This document shows, in pieces, positions 41,985 through 50,806 of a stretch of DNA of 64,000 bases. Numbering within the stretch: position 1 is the stretch's first letter; each line of letters starts with the position of its first letter. The position numbers were made by a program, and so were the translations under genes. The DNA is from Lachnospiraceae bacterium (GTDB lineage: Bacteria; Bacillota; Clostridia; Lachnospirales; Bianqueaceae). The stretch is taken from assembly GCA_022794035.1 (NCBI GenBank), contig JAAWDX010000005.1:1-64000 (forward strand). Direction: 5' to 3'. The notes beneath the pieces were generated by a model. The model was given only the letters and a program-made list of their open reading frames with translations. It searched no databases and was not told the DNA's origin.

Positions 41985-42851
41985 ATGTGGATGGATAAGC
42001 TGGAACGAAAATTTGGCCGCTTTGCGATTCCAAATTTGATGAAATATATTATCTTCGGCAATGTGCTGGTTTATATTTTAACGCTTTGGCAGCCGAATGC
42101 ATTGCTGTATATGGCGCTGCTGCCGGATGCTGTTATGCAGGGAGAGGTATGGCGGCTGCTTACCTTTATTTTTATCGCGCCCACAGGCAATGTTTTGCTG
42201 ACGGCGCTTTCGCTGTATTGTTATTATTGGATCGGCGGCGCACTTGAAAATGCATGGGGCGCTTTCCGGTTTAATTTATATTATTTGATTGGTGTGCTGG
42301 CTACGATTATCGTTTCTTTTATTTTTAAGGTACCGGGCGTGCCCACCTATATCAATCAGACAATGTTTTTAGCTTTGGCGTCTTTGTATCCGGAAGCGCC
42401 GATCCGTATGTTTTATATTATTCCGATGAAGGCGAAGTGGGCCGGGATTGTAGGTGCTGCCTCTTTGGCCTATGACTTTATTATTGTTGGATCGATTGCG
42501 CCCAGCATTCGCTGGCTGATTCTGGCATCCCTGGTCAATTATATGCTGTTTTTCCTGCCGCTTGTTTGGCAGCGGATTAAAAATAAACAGAGAAGAAGAG
42601 CCTATGAGAGTCAGATTGCGCGCGGGCGCGCCTCGAAGGCATCATCAGAATACCGGCGGGCCGGACAGAGGCCGGCGGCCCATAAAGAGGAAACGGGAAA
42701 GATTATTAAAGGGGTAGCGTTCCACCGGTGTCATGTGTGCGGTATCACCGATGTGGATGATCCGAATATGACATTCCGGTATTGCTCACAGTGTAACGGA
42801 AATTATGAGTATTGTGAAAATCATTTGCATAATCATGAGCATGTTCAGTAA
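41985..42851 (+). CDS. Rhomboid-like membrane protein with C-terminal zinc-ribbon-like tail
   Basis: 288 residues with about six membrane helices (residues 1-200) in rhomboid order, including AWGAFRFNLYYLIGVLATII. The GxSG serine motif expected in the following helix is replaced by YINQTMFLALASLYP and no partner His is evident, so it is probably a non-proteolytic rhomboid-like protein. The last 70 residues are basic and then carry CHVCGITDVDDPNMTFRYC and CSQCNGNYEYCENH, a likely zinc site. AGGAGG ten bases before ATG 41985 sets the start. It lies 17 bases before the AI-2E gene. Confidence 0.72.
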   Translation: MWMDKLERKFGRFAIPNLMKYIIFGNVLVYILTLWQPNALLYMALLPDAVMQGEVWRLLTFIFIAPTGNVLLTALSLYCYYWIGGALENAWGAFRFNLYYLIGVLATIIVSFIFKVPGVPTYINQTMFLALASLYPEAPIRMFYIIPMKAKWAGIVGAASLAYDFIIVGSIAPSIRWLILASLVNYMLFFLPLVWQRIKNKQRRRAYESQIARGRASKASSEYRRAGQRPAAHKEETGKIIKGVAFHRCHVCGITDVDDPNMTFRYCSQCNGNYEYCENHLHNHEHVQ

Positions 42852-42868
42852 ATAAGGAGGAAGAACCA

Positions 42869-44137
42869 ATGCGTCTGCCGGAGGAGCATGAGAGCTTTAA
42901 AGAGCGGGTGACGATCGTAAGCCGGATGATCTTTTTGGTGATCGTGGGCACATTGCTGATGACCTTTATCATCTATCGGTTTAAAGATGTGAAAGAAATG
43001 GTGGATGGAGTCGGCAGTATTTTAAGTCCGATTTTTTATGGAATTGCCATTGCGTATCTGCTGGACCCGATATGCAAGAGTCTTCAGCAGCGGTTACTGC
43101 CCTTGCTGAAGAAAAGGGCTAAGGGAGAGAAGATTGCAAAAGGACTCTCCATCACCATCGGCATGGCGATTGGGATTGCGCTGGTCGCAGTTTTGATTGG
43201 CATGATCGTACCGGGCCTCATGGAAAGTATTACGACGATTATTGAAGAGATGCCCAAGCAGGTAGAAAATTTTATTCATTGGCTGCAGCAGACAGCACAC
43301 GGCGATACGCAGGCAATGGAGACATTCAGCACGGTCATCGCCAAAGCAACGGATGCCGTAGAGGACTGGCTTAAAACCGATCTGGTCTCCACAATGGGCA
43401 ATGTTGTGACAGCAGTTACAACAGGCGTAATTGATGCAGTTATGTTTGTCTTTAATTTTCTGGTGGGTCTTGTGGTTGCTGTGTATGTGCTGGTGGACAA
43501 GCAGAAGTTTCTGGGGCAGAGCAAAAAACTGGTATACACCATATTTAAGCCTAAAACAGCGGACACAGTGATCGACACAGCGCGGCACGGACATAAAATA
43601 TTCGGCGGATTTTTGTATGGAAAAATTCTCGATTCAGCCATCGTAGGGGTGATCACCTTCATTGTGCTGACCATTTTAAAAACGCCCTATGCATTGCTGG
43701 TCAGTGTGATCATTGGCGTTACCAATATCATCCCCTTTTTCGGGCCCTTTATCGGGGCGATTCCTTCGGCGATTCTGATTTTGTTGGCAGAGCCCATACA
43801 GGGTCTGTATTTCATCATTTTTATTATTGTTATGCAGCAGATCGACGGCAATATTATCGGACCGAAGATTCTGGGAAATACAACGGGCATATCGGAGTTT
43901 TGGGTAACCTTTGCCCTGCTCCTGTTTGGCGGTATTTTCGGATTCTTAGGCATGATCGTAGGCGTACCGCTGTTTGCGGTTGTATATTATGTGGCTGTAC
44001 TGCTGATCAATAAGCAGCTGGAGAAAAAGCAGCTGCCTACAGATTCAGCATTATATCGCGAGGCAGAAAATATAGAAGATTTAAGAAAACGGCAGCAACA
44101 AGAGAAAGGAGAGCAAAATGAAGATTTACGGACATAG
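42869..44137 (+). CDS. AI-2E family transporter
   Basis: 422 residues with about eight membrane helices and a large amphipathic middle (about 110-190). The signature SVIIGVTNIIPFFGPFIGAIP and the QQIDGNIIGPKILGNTTGIS segment define the family, whose members export small molecules or exchange ions with protons; AI-2 itself is not implied. The 3' end overlaps the GDPD gene by 20 bases. Confidence 0.9.
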   Translation: MRLPEEHESFKERVTIVSRMIFLVIVGTLLMTFIIYRFKDVKEMVDGVGSILSPIFYGIAIAYLLDPICKSLQQRLLPLLKKRAKGEKIAKGLSITIGMAIGIALVAVLIGMIVPGLMESITTIIEEMPKQVENFIHWLQQTAHGDTQAMETFSTVIAKATDAVEDWLKTDLVSTMGNVVTAVTTGVIDAVMFVFNFLVGLVVAVYVLVDKQKFLGQSKKLVYTIFKPKTADTVIDTARHGHKIFGGFLYGKILDSAIVGVITFIVLTILKTPYALLVSVIIGVTNIIPFFGPFIGAIPSAILILLAEPIQGLYFIIFIIVMQQIDGNIIGPKILGNTTGISEFWVTFALLLFGGIFGFLGMIVGVPLFAVVYYVAVLLINKQLEKKQLPTDSALYREAENIEDLRKRQQQEKGEQNEDLRT

Positions 44138-44882
44138 GGGAGCCAGTGGGCATGCGCCCGAAAATACGATGGAGGCCTTTGAGCTGGCGGCAAAAATGGG
44201 AGCGCATGGAATTGAACTGGATGTGCAGCTGACCAAGGACCATCAGCTGGTGGTCTTTCATGACGGCAGCATGAAGCGCACAGCCAGATGGAACAAAACA
44301 ACGGAGGAAGGCAAGCAGGGGGATCCGGTTGAAGGCATGGTCGGAGACTATACGCTGGCACAGATTCAGGAGATGGAGGCTGGCAGCTGGTTTGGCGAGA
44401 CCTGGCGCGGCGCTCGGATTCCGACGATGGAAGAGGTATACCGCTGGATGCAGGGAAACAAGCTGGAGGTCAATATCGAGATCAAGGTTTCTGATAACAG
44501 GTATTTTGCTGAATTGACAGAAAAAACATTGGCGCTGGCGGATCGCTACGGAGTCAGCAGCCGCCTTCTCATTTCTTCTTTCTGTCATCCTGCGCTGGCG
44601 GAGAGCCAGAAACTTAAACCGGAGATTCCTACCGGGATTTTATATTCCGAGCTGTTTTATCGGCCGGAGGGATATGCGCAGATCGTAGGAGCTAAAGCGC
44701 TACATCCTCATTTTAAGCAGATCACGGCAGAGGATATACAGAGAAGCCATGAGACCGGCGTGATGGTCAATGTCTGGACGCCCAATACCGAAGAGGAGCT
44801 CGCGGACTGTATGGCGATGCAGGCAGACGGCATTATTACCAATTATCCCGATCGTGCGTTAGCGCTTAGCCGGGGAGAGTGA
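44118..44882 (+). CDS. Glycerophosphodiester phosphodiesterase
   Basis: 254 residues, GDPD TIM barrel. Hydrolyses glycerophosphodiesters to glycerol-3-phosphate and an alcohol. The catalytic motifs HRGASGHAPENTMEAF and GIELDVQLTKDHQLVVFHD are at the N-terminus, with EVNIEIKV and NVWTPNTEEE further on. No signal peptide, so cytoplasmic. Its start lies within the AI-2E gene with AAAGGAG just upstream. Confidence 0.94.
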   Translation: MKIYGHRGASGHAPENTMEAFELAAKMGAHGIELDVQLTKDHQLVVFHDGSMKRTARWNKTTEEGKQGDPVEGMVGDYTLAQIQEMEAGSWFGETWRGARIPTMEEVYRWMQGNKLEVNIEIKVSDNRYFAELTEKTLALADRYGVSSRLLISSFCHPALAESQKLKPEIPTGILYSELFYRPEGYAQIVGAKALHPHFKQITAEDIQRSHETGVMVNVWTPNTEEELADCMAMQADGIITNYPDRALALSRGE

Positions 44883-44885
44883 GCA

Positions 44886-45830
44886 ATGAGAATGCGATGG
44901 GAAGGCTATGAGGCGATAAAGCTTTGTGCCGCTGGATATACAGTGATGGCTGTGCCGGAGCTGGGTGCTCAGGTGATTTCTTTGGAGAAAAATGGGGTGC
45001 CCCTGCTGCATGCGCCTGAAAACAGACAGGCGCTGGAAAAGGCTTCGACATCCTATGGACTGCCGATTTTGTTTCCGCCCAATCGTATTGACGGCGGCCA
45101 TTTTCAGGCGGGCGGCCGTGAGTATGATTTTCCGGTTAATGAGGCGGCACGAGGAAATTCGCTGCATGGCTTTTTGCACACAAGACCATGGCAGGTAGGG
45201 GAAATTACAGAAAATACGATGACTATGCAGTATGAAGCCACAGAGCAGAGTGATTTTTATGCCTATTATCCGCATGCCTTTAAAGCCGTGCTGCAGTATA
45301 CGCTGGATGAAGATGGACTGCATCAGCTTGTCACAATTGAGAACAGGAGCGATCGGCCTATGCCGGTTGGCCTGGGCTTTCATTCTGCGTTTGCGGTTGA
45401 TGCCGAGAGTCGTGTCCGCATTTCGGCAGGAAAACGGATTTTAATGAGTGAACGCATGCTGCCGACAGGGGAAGTGAGAGCGCTCAGTGAGCAGGAGCAG
45501 AGACTGCGAGCAGAAGGGCTTGCGGCGACGGCATGGGCTATGGACGATCATTATACAGCAGAGCCGCTGGCCCCGTCAGGATTTCATGGCGCTGTGGTTG
45601 AGCGCAGAAAAGGCCGGGTATTTTATGAAGTAGACCCCTTCTATCAGCATTGGATGATCTGGAATGCAAATCAGGAGGGAAGCTTTATCTGTCTGGAACC
45701 GCAGAACTGGCGCGTGAATGCGCCTAATCTGGCAGCCCAGGGAGTCAGCGATGAGGAAACAGGATTTTGCATGCTGGAAAGCGGCAGGAGCCTGCAGGCA
45801 AGAGCAAGAATTTGGATGGAAAACAGGTAA
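44886..45830 (+). CDS. Aldose 1-epimerase family protein
   Basis: 314 residues of the galactose mutarotase fold. SYGLPILFPPNRIDGGHFQA, NSLHGFLHTRPWQV (catalytic His) and LGFHSAF (second His) are present. The substrate sugar cannot be told. It is three bases after the GDPD stop and 18 before walR, so the run 41985-52886 may be read through. Confidence 0.85.
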   Translation: MRMRWEGYEAIKLCAAGYTVMAVPELGAQVISLEKNGVPLLHAPENRQALEKASTSYGLPILFPPNRIDGGHFQAGGREYDFPVNEAARGNSLHGFLHTRPWQVGEITENTMTMQYEATEQSDFYAYYPHAFKAVLQYTLDEDGLHQLVTIENRSDRPMPVGLGFHSAFAVDAESRVRISAGKRILMSERMLPTGEVRALSEQEQRLRAEGLAATAWAMDDHYTAEPLAPSGFHGAVVERRKGRVFYEVDPFYQHWMIWNANQEGSFICLEPQNWRVNAPNLAAQGVSDEETGFCMLESGRSLQARARIWMENR

Positions 45831-45848
45831 AAGGAAAGGAGTATCGGC

Positions 45849-46550
45849 ATGTATGAAAAGATACTCGTAGTAGATGATGAAGTGAGCATTGTCGATATTC
45901 TGAAATATAATTTAGAAAAAGAGGGCTATCGGCCGATTCCTGCGTATGATGGCTATGAGGCGATGCAGCTGTTTGAAAAGGAGATGCCGGCGCTGGTTAT
46001 TTTGGATGTGATGATGCCGGGGGCAGACGGCTTTCAGGTGTGCCGCAAAATCCGTGAAAGCAGTAATGTACCGATTATTATGCTCACAGCGCGCGCCGAG
46101 GAGATGGATACTGTGCTGGGACTGGAAATGGGCGCAGATGATTATATGACAAAGCCCTTTAGTATGCGGGAGCTGATGGCCCGTATCCGCACCAGTCTGC
46201 GGCGCTACAGTGCGCTCACGCAGCAGGGTGAAGGCGGTAATGAGTCTTTTACGGCCGGAGAGCTGATTTTGGATGTAGACCGGTTTGCGATTCGCAAAAG
46301 AGGAAAAACCGTTGATTTGACGCAAAGAGAAACGGAGCTGCTAAAGTTTTTTATGAGCCGCCGCGGTCAGGTGTTTTCGCGGGCGGCGATTTTGGAACGG
46401 GTCTGGGGCTATGAAGCGCTGGGAGATGAGCGGACTGTCGATGTCACAATTCGGCGGCTGCGGGAAAAGATTGAGGATGAAGCCAGCGCTCCGGAATATA
46501 TCTTAACGAAACGAGGCGTAGGCTATTATTTCAATGATAAAATGAGATAA
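45849..46550 (+). CDS. walR: Response regulator of the WalR/PhoB type
   Basis: 233 residues, OmpR family. Receiver: VVDDEVSIVDIL, phosphoacceptor Asp in LVILDVMMPGADGF, Lys in YMTKPFS. The C-terminal winged helix has RETELLKFFMSRRGQVFSR and VTIRRLREKIEDE. The named identity as WalR rests on the following kinase and YycH/YycI-like genes and on rlmH downstream, the order known from the Bacillus wal region. WalRK governs peptidoglycan metabolism. Confidence 0.88.
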   Translation: MYEKILVVDDEVSIVDILKYNLEKEGYRPIPAYDGYEAMQLFEKEMPALVILDVMMPGADGFQVCRKIRESSNVPIIMLTARAEEMDTVLGLEMGADDYMTKPFSMRELMARIRTSLRRYSALTQQGEGGNESFTAGELILDVDRFAIRKRGKTVDLTQRETELLKFFMSRRGQVFSRAAILERVWGYEALGDERTVDVTIRRLREKIEDEASAPEYILTKRGVGYYFNDKMR

Positions 46551-46568
46551 GGGAAGGGAGAGCAGCGT

Positions 46569-48095
46569 ATGGGCAGCATCAAATGGAAAATGGCCAGTCT
46601 GTATATGATCCTGGTTGTGACCGTATTGGTCGGATGCGGTACGCTGATCTTATTTAACCTAAGAAGTAATGCATATGAGGACGCCTTTAAAGAGCTTGAA
46701 TATACAGCAGAGCGAATCGTAGATGTGCTGTCTACGGAGAATTTGACGCGCGGCCAGGAACCGCAGGAGATTTTTGGGGAAATCTTAACGGCTTTGATGC
46801 TGGAGTCCATGAATACAGATGTCATGGCCATCGGCGGAAAAGCCGTCTATCTTTTAGACGAAGAAGGTCAGCTATTATACAGCCGGGAAGGAGAGCTGAC
46901 GGATGCAGTGCTGGCCTCCCGGGCCGTCATTGATGTGCGTATGGGCAGTTCTATGCAGGAGCTGTATATCCATACGGCTTATGACGGACAGGAAAAGGTT
47001 GCCGATTATGCGCTGCGCTTTGAGCTTGCGCAAAGCGGAAAGGCGTATATTATTTTGATCCGGCAGTCGGTGGGCACCATACAGGAGAGCTTAAAAAATG
47101 CCGCCTATACCATCTTTATCAGTACTCTGCTGGGAATCGTGATTGCCGGCGTGCTGGGATATTTTTTAGCAGTCAACATATCAGGGCCTATTTTGCGGCT
47201 GACAAGAAAAACTCAGGAGCTGGCCTCCGGCAATCTGCAGATTGCCGAAACGGAAAATGCAGATCTAAAGACAGAGGGCGATGAATTGGCTCATTTGGAG
47301 CATCATTTTGATCATATGGCGCACGAGCTTTCCGGGATGATTTTGGAGCTGCAGCAGATGGAGCAGATGCAGAAGGATTTTGTGGCGAACGTATCCCACG
47401 AGCTGCGGACACCTATCACAACGGTAAAAAGCTATGTAGAAACGCTTTTGGATATGGAGGCAGAGGATCCCCAGCTTGTCAAGCGGTTCTTATCCGTGGT
47501 CAGTCAGGAATCAGACCGGATGGCTATGCTGATTGCTGACCTGCTGGAGCTTTCTAAGCTGGACTCTCATCAGATAGAGCTTGTCAAAGAGCCGGTAGAG
47601 CTTGGCGAGCTGCTGCGCGACAATCTGCAGCGCTGTGAATGGGAGGCGAAAAAACGCAGTCAGTGCGTCCGCTGGATTGCGGACGGGGAAGACGGCGATA
47701 AGGCGGAGCGCATGAACGGGTTGCCGGCGCTGCCGGAAGAGTTTTGGGTGCCAGGAGAAAAACGGAAGATTGAGCAAGTATTTAGAAATTTGCTGACTAA
47801 CGCGATGAAATACAGCCCGGACGGAGCGATGATTGAGGCGGGCATCTATGAGGAGCAGGGCGAGGTCAGGGTGGTGATCCGGGATAATGGCGTTGGCATT
47901 AGCGCAGAGGATCAAAAGTATATTTTTGATCGCTTTTACCGGGTGGATAAAGCTAGATCAAGATCGATGGGAGGTACGGGACTGGGCCTTTCTATTGCGA
48001 AGGAGATGATGGAGCTGCACGGCGGCCGGATCTGGGTTAAAAGCGAGCTGGGAAGGGGCAGTCAGTTCTGGCTGGCATTTCCTAAGGAGGGATGA
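46569..48095 (+). CDS. walK: Membrane sensor histidine kinase of the WalK/PhoR type
   Basis: 508 residues. TM1 (about 10-30), an outside domain (about 31-175), TM2 (about 178-203), HAMP, then HisKA with FVANVSHELRTPITTVKSYV (phospho-His) and HATPase with EQVFRNLLTNAMKYSPDG, DNGVGI and GGTGLGLSIAKEMMELHGG. Unlike Bacillus WalK, no PAS domain lies between HAMP and HisKA. Partner of the preceding regulator, 18 bases apart. Confidence 0.88.
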   Translation: MGSIKWKMASLYMILVVTVLVGCGTLILFNLRSNAYEDAFKELEYTAERIVDVLSTENLTRGQEPQEIFGEILTALMLESMNTDVMAIGGKAVYLLDEEGQLLYSREGELTDAVLASRAVIDVRMGSSMQELYIHTAYDGQEKVADYALRFELAQSGKAYIILIRQSVGTIQESLKNAAYTIFISTLLGIVIAGVLGYFLAVNISGPILRLTRKTQELASGNLQIAETENADLKTEGDELAHLEHHFDHMAHELSGMILELQQMEQMQKDFVANVSHELRTPITTVKSYVETLLDMEAEDPQLVKRFLSVVSQESDRMAMLIADLLELSKLDSHQIELVKEPVELGELLRDNLQRCEWEAKKRSQCVRWIADGEDGDKAERMNGLPALPEEFWVPGEKRKIEQVFRNLLTNAMKYSPDGAMIEAGIYEEQGEVRVVIRDNGVGISAEDQKYIFDRFYRVDKARSRSMGGTGLGLSIAKEMMELHGGRIWVKSELGRGSQFWLAFPKEG

Positions 48096-48099
48096 GAGG

Positions 48100-48486
48100 A
48101 TGAGAAGCGGCGTGGCGTTTTTGCTTGTGACGCTTATACTGCTGATGGAAGCAGGATATGGAGCGCAGGAGCTGAAGGAATACAGTACGCTGGAGAATCA
48201 GACGTTTATAACAGGAAGCGCAGAGGAGGGTACGCCGATTATCTGTAACGTATATGTAATGGAGGATGAGGCGGCGCTGCTGTATCATTCGGAGCAGGAA
48301 GTGAAAGAGAGCGGTCTATATGAGCTGACAGTACCGCTGCCCGTGCTGGGGCGGCAATGCGTGGTAGTACAGGTGGGCGAGCAGACGAGTACGTATATAT
48401 ATCATCGGTATCGTAAGCAGCTGGCACAGGATTTAAAAGGATATTATCTGAATATTTATGAAGTGCTGGAAGGAAGGCCGCGATGA
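48100..48486 (+). CDS. Small exported protein within the wal cluster
   Basis: 128 residues. An N-terminal signal or anchor (GVAFLLVTLILLMEAGYGAQ) precedes a short beta-rich domain with TLENQTFITGSAEEGTPIIC and YELTVPLPVLGRQCVVVQVG, which looks like a small Ig-like fold. It is not part of the Bacillus wal operon. It lies four bases after walK and overlaps the YycH-like gene by four bases, so it is made together with the sensor system. Function unknown; a regulator or sensor accessory outside the cell is inferred from position only. Confidence 0.72.
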   Translation: MRSGVAFLLVTLILLMEAGYGAQELKEYSTLENQTFITGSAEEGTPIICNVYVMEDEAALLYHSEQEVKESGLYELTVPLPVLGRQCVVVQVGEQTSTYIYHRYRKQLAQDLKGYYLNIYEVLEGRPR

Positions 48487-49841
48487 AGCGTTCAATCAAA
48501 ACGAGAACATATCTGACAGCGATTGCGCTGCTGTTTGTGCTGGCGGTCTATCAGATGGTTTTGATTTTCTGGGAGATGCCGGGCGGAGGCAGCGGTGAAA
48601 AGCAGAGGGATGAGCAGGAGCTGCTGAGTACGAATTTGCTGCGGCCATATGTGATGTACATTACACTGGGCGGCAGCGAAAGGGGCAGCTACGCAAGGTT
48701 GGATCAAGAGGATGAAGGCTTTGAGGCTGTGTTTGAACAGGGATATGAGGTTCTGGAGCGGCTGTGGAGAGAGAAAGGCCAAGCGCTTTTGATTTCGGAG
48801 GAGGCACTGCCATGGGAAAGGGAAAAATGTATTTTTACTTACACCTTTCAGCCGGATACTGTTTTGATAGAGGCGCAGCTGACGGACGCCGAGACTGTTC
48901 TTCCGCAGGAAAGCTGGCAGGAAATCTGGATTCTGCCTTCGCAGTCGGCTTCGCAGCCGGTTGAGATATATTTTATTAACGCACAGTCCGAGCAGTATGC
49001 TAAGCTTGCGGGGGACGGCGGATGGCGCTGGGAGGAAAATCAGCACCTTTTGGATATTTTGCTGCAGCAGGGGACGTTACTTAAAAAGGAGCATTTGGCA
49101 ACAGACTGGGCATGGCCGGGAGCGTTTGAGCAGGCCGGCTATGTGCTGGAGCAGACGCAGAGGGAGACGGCCTATCGGGTAAAAGCGGAATCTGCCTTTT
49201 TACTGGACGGAGAAATGAACAGGGAAAGAATGCAGCAATATGCCATGCAGTTTTTTGAATATCCGGAAACGGTATCCACGAAGGAAACCGATAATACGAT
49301 GCTGTATATCAATGAGAAGATGACGGTGAAAATCGATGCTTCGGGGAGGCTGCAGTATGTGGAAACGCTGACAGATGCGGAGAAGGAGCAGATTCCGATG
49401 CAGGAAGCGTATCAGCTGGCGGTAGAATTTTTGCAGCAGGATATAGAACGCTCTCAAACAGGAGATGTACAGTGCGTATTTTCCGGCTGCGAGCGTGCAG
49501 GTGGCAGCTATGTATTTTATTTTAACTATCTGATACGGGGGATCCCCTATCGGATGGAGCCGGTGAAGACGGTAGAATGGCGGATGGAATTTCCTATAAA
49601 GATCACGGTCGAAGGCAAAAGGGTTAGACGGTATGAACGGTATGTCATTGATATAGAGGTTGAAAAGGATAGCGCTTATGAGCTGCAGAGCACGTGGCTT
49701 GATGCGGTGGATCTGCTGGAGAAGAGAAGCTGGAGGCTGAAAGAGGCTCCCAGGCTGACCTATTATTTATCGGGAAACCGGCTGGTACTGCAATGGGAGG
49801 CAGAGACCAGAGAGGGAAGGGCATGGACGATGGCCAGTTGA
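48483..49841 (+). CDS. YycH-like regulatory membrane protein
   Basis: 452 residues. One N-terminal helix (about 11-30) and a long extracytoplasmic domain. The position after walK and before a YycI-like gene, plus overall layout, fits YycH (WalH), which modulates WalK in the membrane. Sequence motifs of the family are weak, so this is called largely by synteny and topology. Confidence 0.7.
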   Translation: MKRSIKTRTYLTAIALLFVLAVYQMVLIFWEMPGGGSGEKQRDEQELLSTNLLRPYVMYITLGGSERGSYARLDQEDEGFEAVFEQGYEVLERLWREKGQALLISEEALPWEREKCIFTYTFQPDTVLIEAQLTDAETVLPQESWQEIWILPSQSASQPVEIYFINAQSEQYAKLAGDGGWRWEENQHLLDILLQQGTLLKKEHLATDWAWPGAFEQAGYVLEQTQRETAYRVKAESAFLLDGEMNRERMQQYAMQFFEYPETVSTKETDNTMLYINEKMTVKIDASGRLQYVETLTDAEKEQIPMQEAYQLAVEFLQQDIERSQTGDVQCVFSGCERAGGSYVFYFNYLIRGIPYRMEPVKTVEWRMEFPIKITVEGKRVRRYERYVIDIEVEKDSAYELQSTWLDAVDLLEKRSWRLKEAPRLTYYLSGNRLVLQWEAETREGRAWTMAS

Positions 49842-49873
49842 TTTTATAACGGCAGAAAAGAAGGAGGGAGCAG

Positions 49874-50731
49874 ATGAACGGAAAAAGAATGACGGTGATA
49901 ATCCTGATATTGCTGCTCTGTTTGAACTTGTTTTTGTGCGGTTATTATGTATATCAAAGGGACAGGATGAATCGGGTGCCGGCAGAGAAGATCCAGCAGA
50001 TTGTGAATTTATATGAGGAAAACCAGATTGATTTTGCCTTTGAGCCTGAGGGAGAAAGCGCGCAGGGAAGGTATCTGCTGCTGGGCGAGGCTGATTTGGA
50101 TAAGCTTGCAGAAACGGTGCTGGATACGGGATATGATAAATCTTATATATATGGATCCAAGGTGCAGTACAGAGCAGGGAGTGTAACGGTCATTACGGAC
50201 TGGCAAAAGCATCAGATTGTATATACGGATGAGACCGGGGAGCCGGCCGAAAAGGAGAAAAATAGCTGGCAGGAGAAGGAGCTAAGTGAGGAGGAGCGGC
50301 AGCAGCTTTTGCTTCCGATTGCCCGCAGCTTTGCGCAGAAATGGCTGGGAGAACAGGTATATTTTGCAGAGAGCGAGAGACGAGAGGACAAATTTTACTT
50401 TGTTTTTTGTCAGATGCGGGAGGGAGCCGTTTTATATTTCAATCAAATTGAAATCTATATGGCGCCTCAGGGGGTGACGAGCGCTGTGCTGACATATTGG
50501 GGGATAGAAGGCGAGTCGGAAAAATCTTACAATTTATTGCCAATGGATGAAATTTTATATGCGCAATTGGGCATGATAAAAAAAGAGATGAAGGAGGACA
50601 CACGGGAGACGGTTGTGCAGGTGCTGGAAGGGTATGAGCTCGCAAGTAAAGAGAAGGAGAGCCTAGGGGTCCCTGCCCTGACCATTGTGCTGGAATCTGG
50701 CAAAAAATACCGGATGAGACAGCTAGAGTAA
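49874..50731 (+). CDS. YycI-like regulatory membrane protein
   Basis: 285 residues. One N-terminal helix (VIILILLLCLNLFLCGYYVY) followed by an outside domain. The anchor-plus-domain layout and position fit YycI (WalI), the partner of YycH. YycH and YycI inhibit or adjust WalK in Bacillus. GAAGGAGGGAG precedes ATG. Confidence 0.72.
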   Translation: MNGKRMTVIILILLLCLNLFLCGYYVYQRDRMNRVPAEKIQQIVNLYEENQIDFAFEPEGESAQGRYLLLGEADLDKLAETVLDTGYDKSYIYGSKVQYRAGSVTVITDWQKHQIVYTDETGEPAEKEKNSWQEKELSEEERQQLLLPIARSFAQKWLGEQVYFAESERREDKFYFVFCQMREGAVLYFNQIEIYMAPQGVTSAVLTYWGIEGESEKSYNLLPMDEILYAQLGMIKKEMKEDTRETVVQVLEGYELASKEKESLGVPALTIVLESGKKYRMRQLE

Positions 50732-50738
50732 AAAAAGG

Positions 50739-50766
50739 TTGATTTATTTTGAGTTTATGCTATAAT
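50739..50766 (+). promoter_or_regulatory. Probable promoter of murA
   Basis: TTGATT (50739-50744), a 16-bp spacer and TATAAT (50761-50766), about 40 bases before murA. It lets murA be made independently of the wal genes. Confidence 0.55.
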
Positions 50767-50806
50767 AACTTAGATTTAGATAGACTCATTGATTGAGGTG
50801 GCAATT

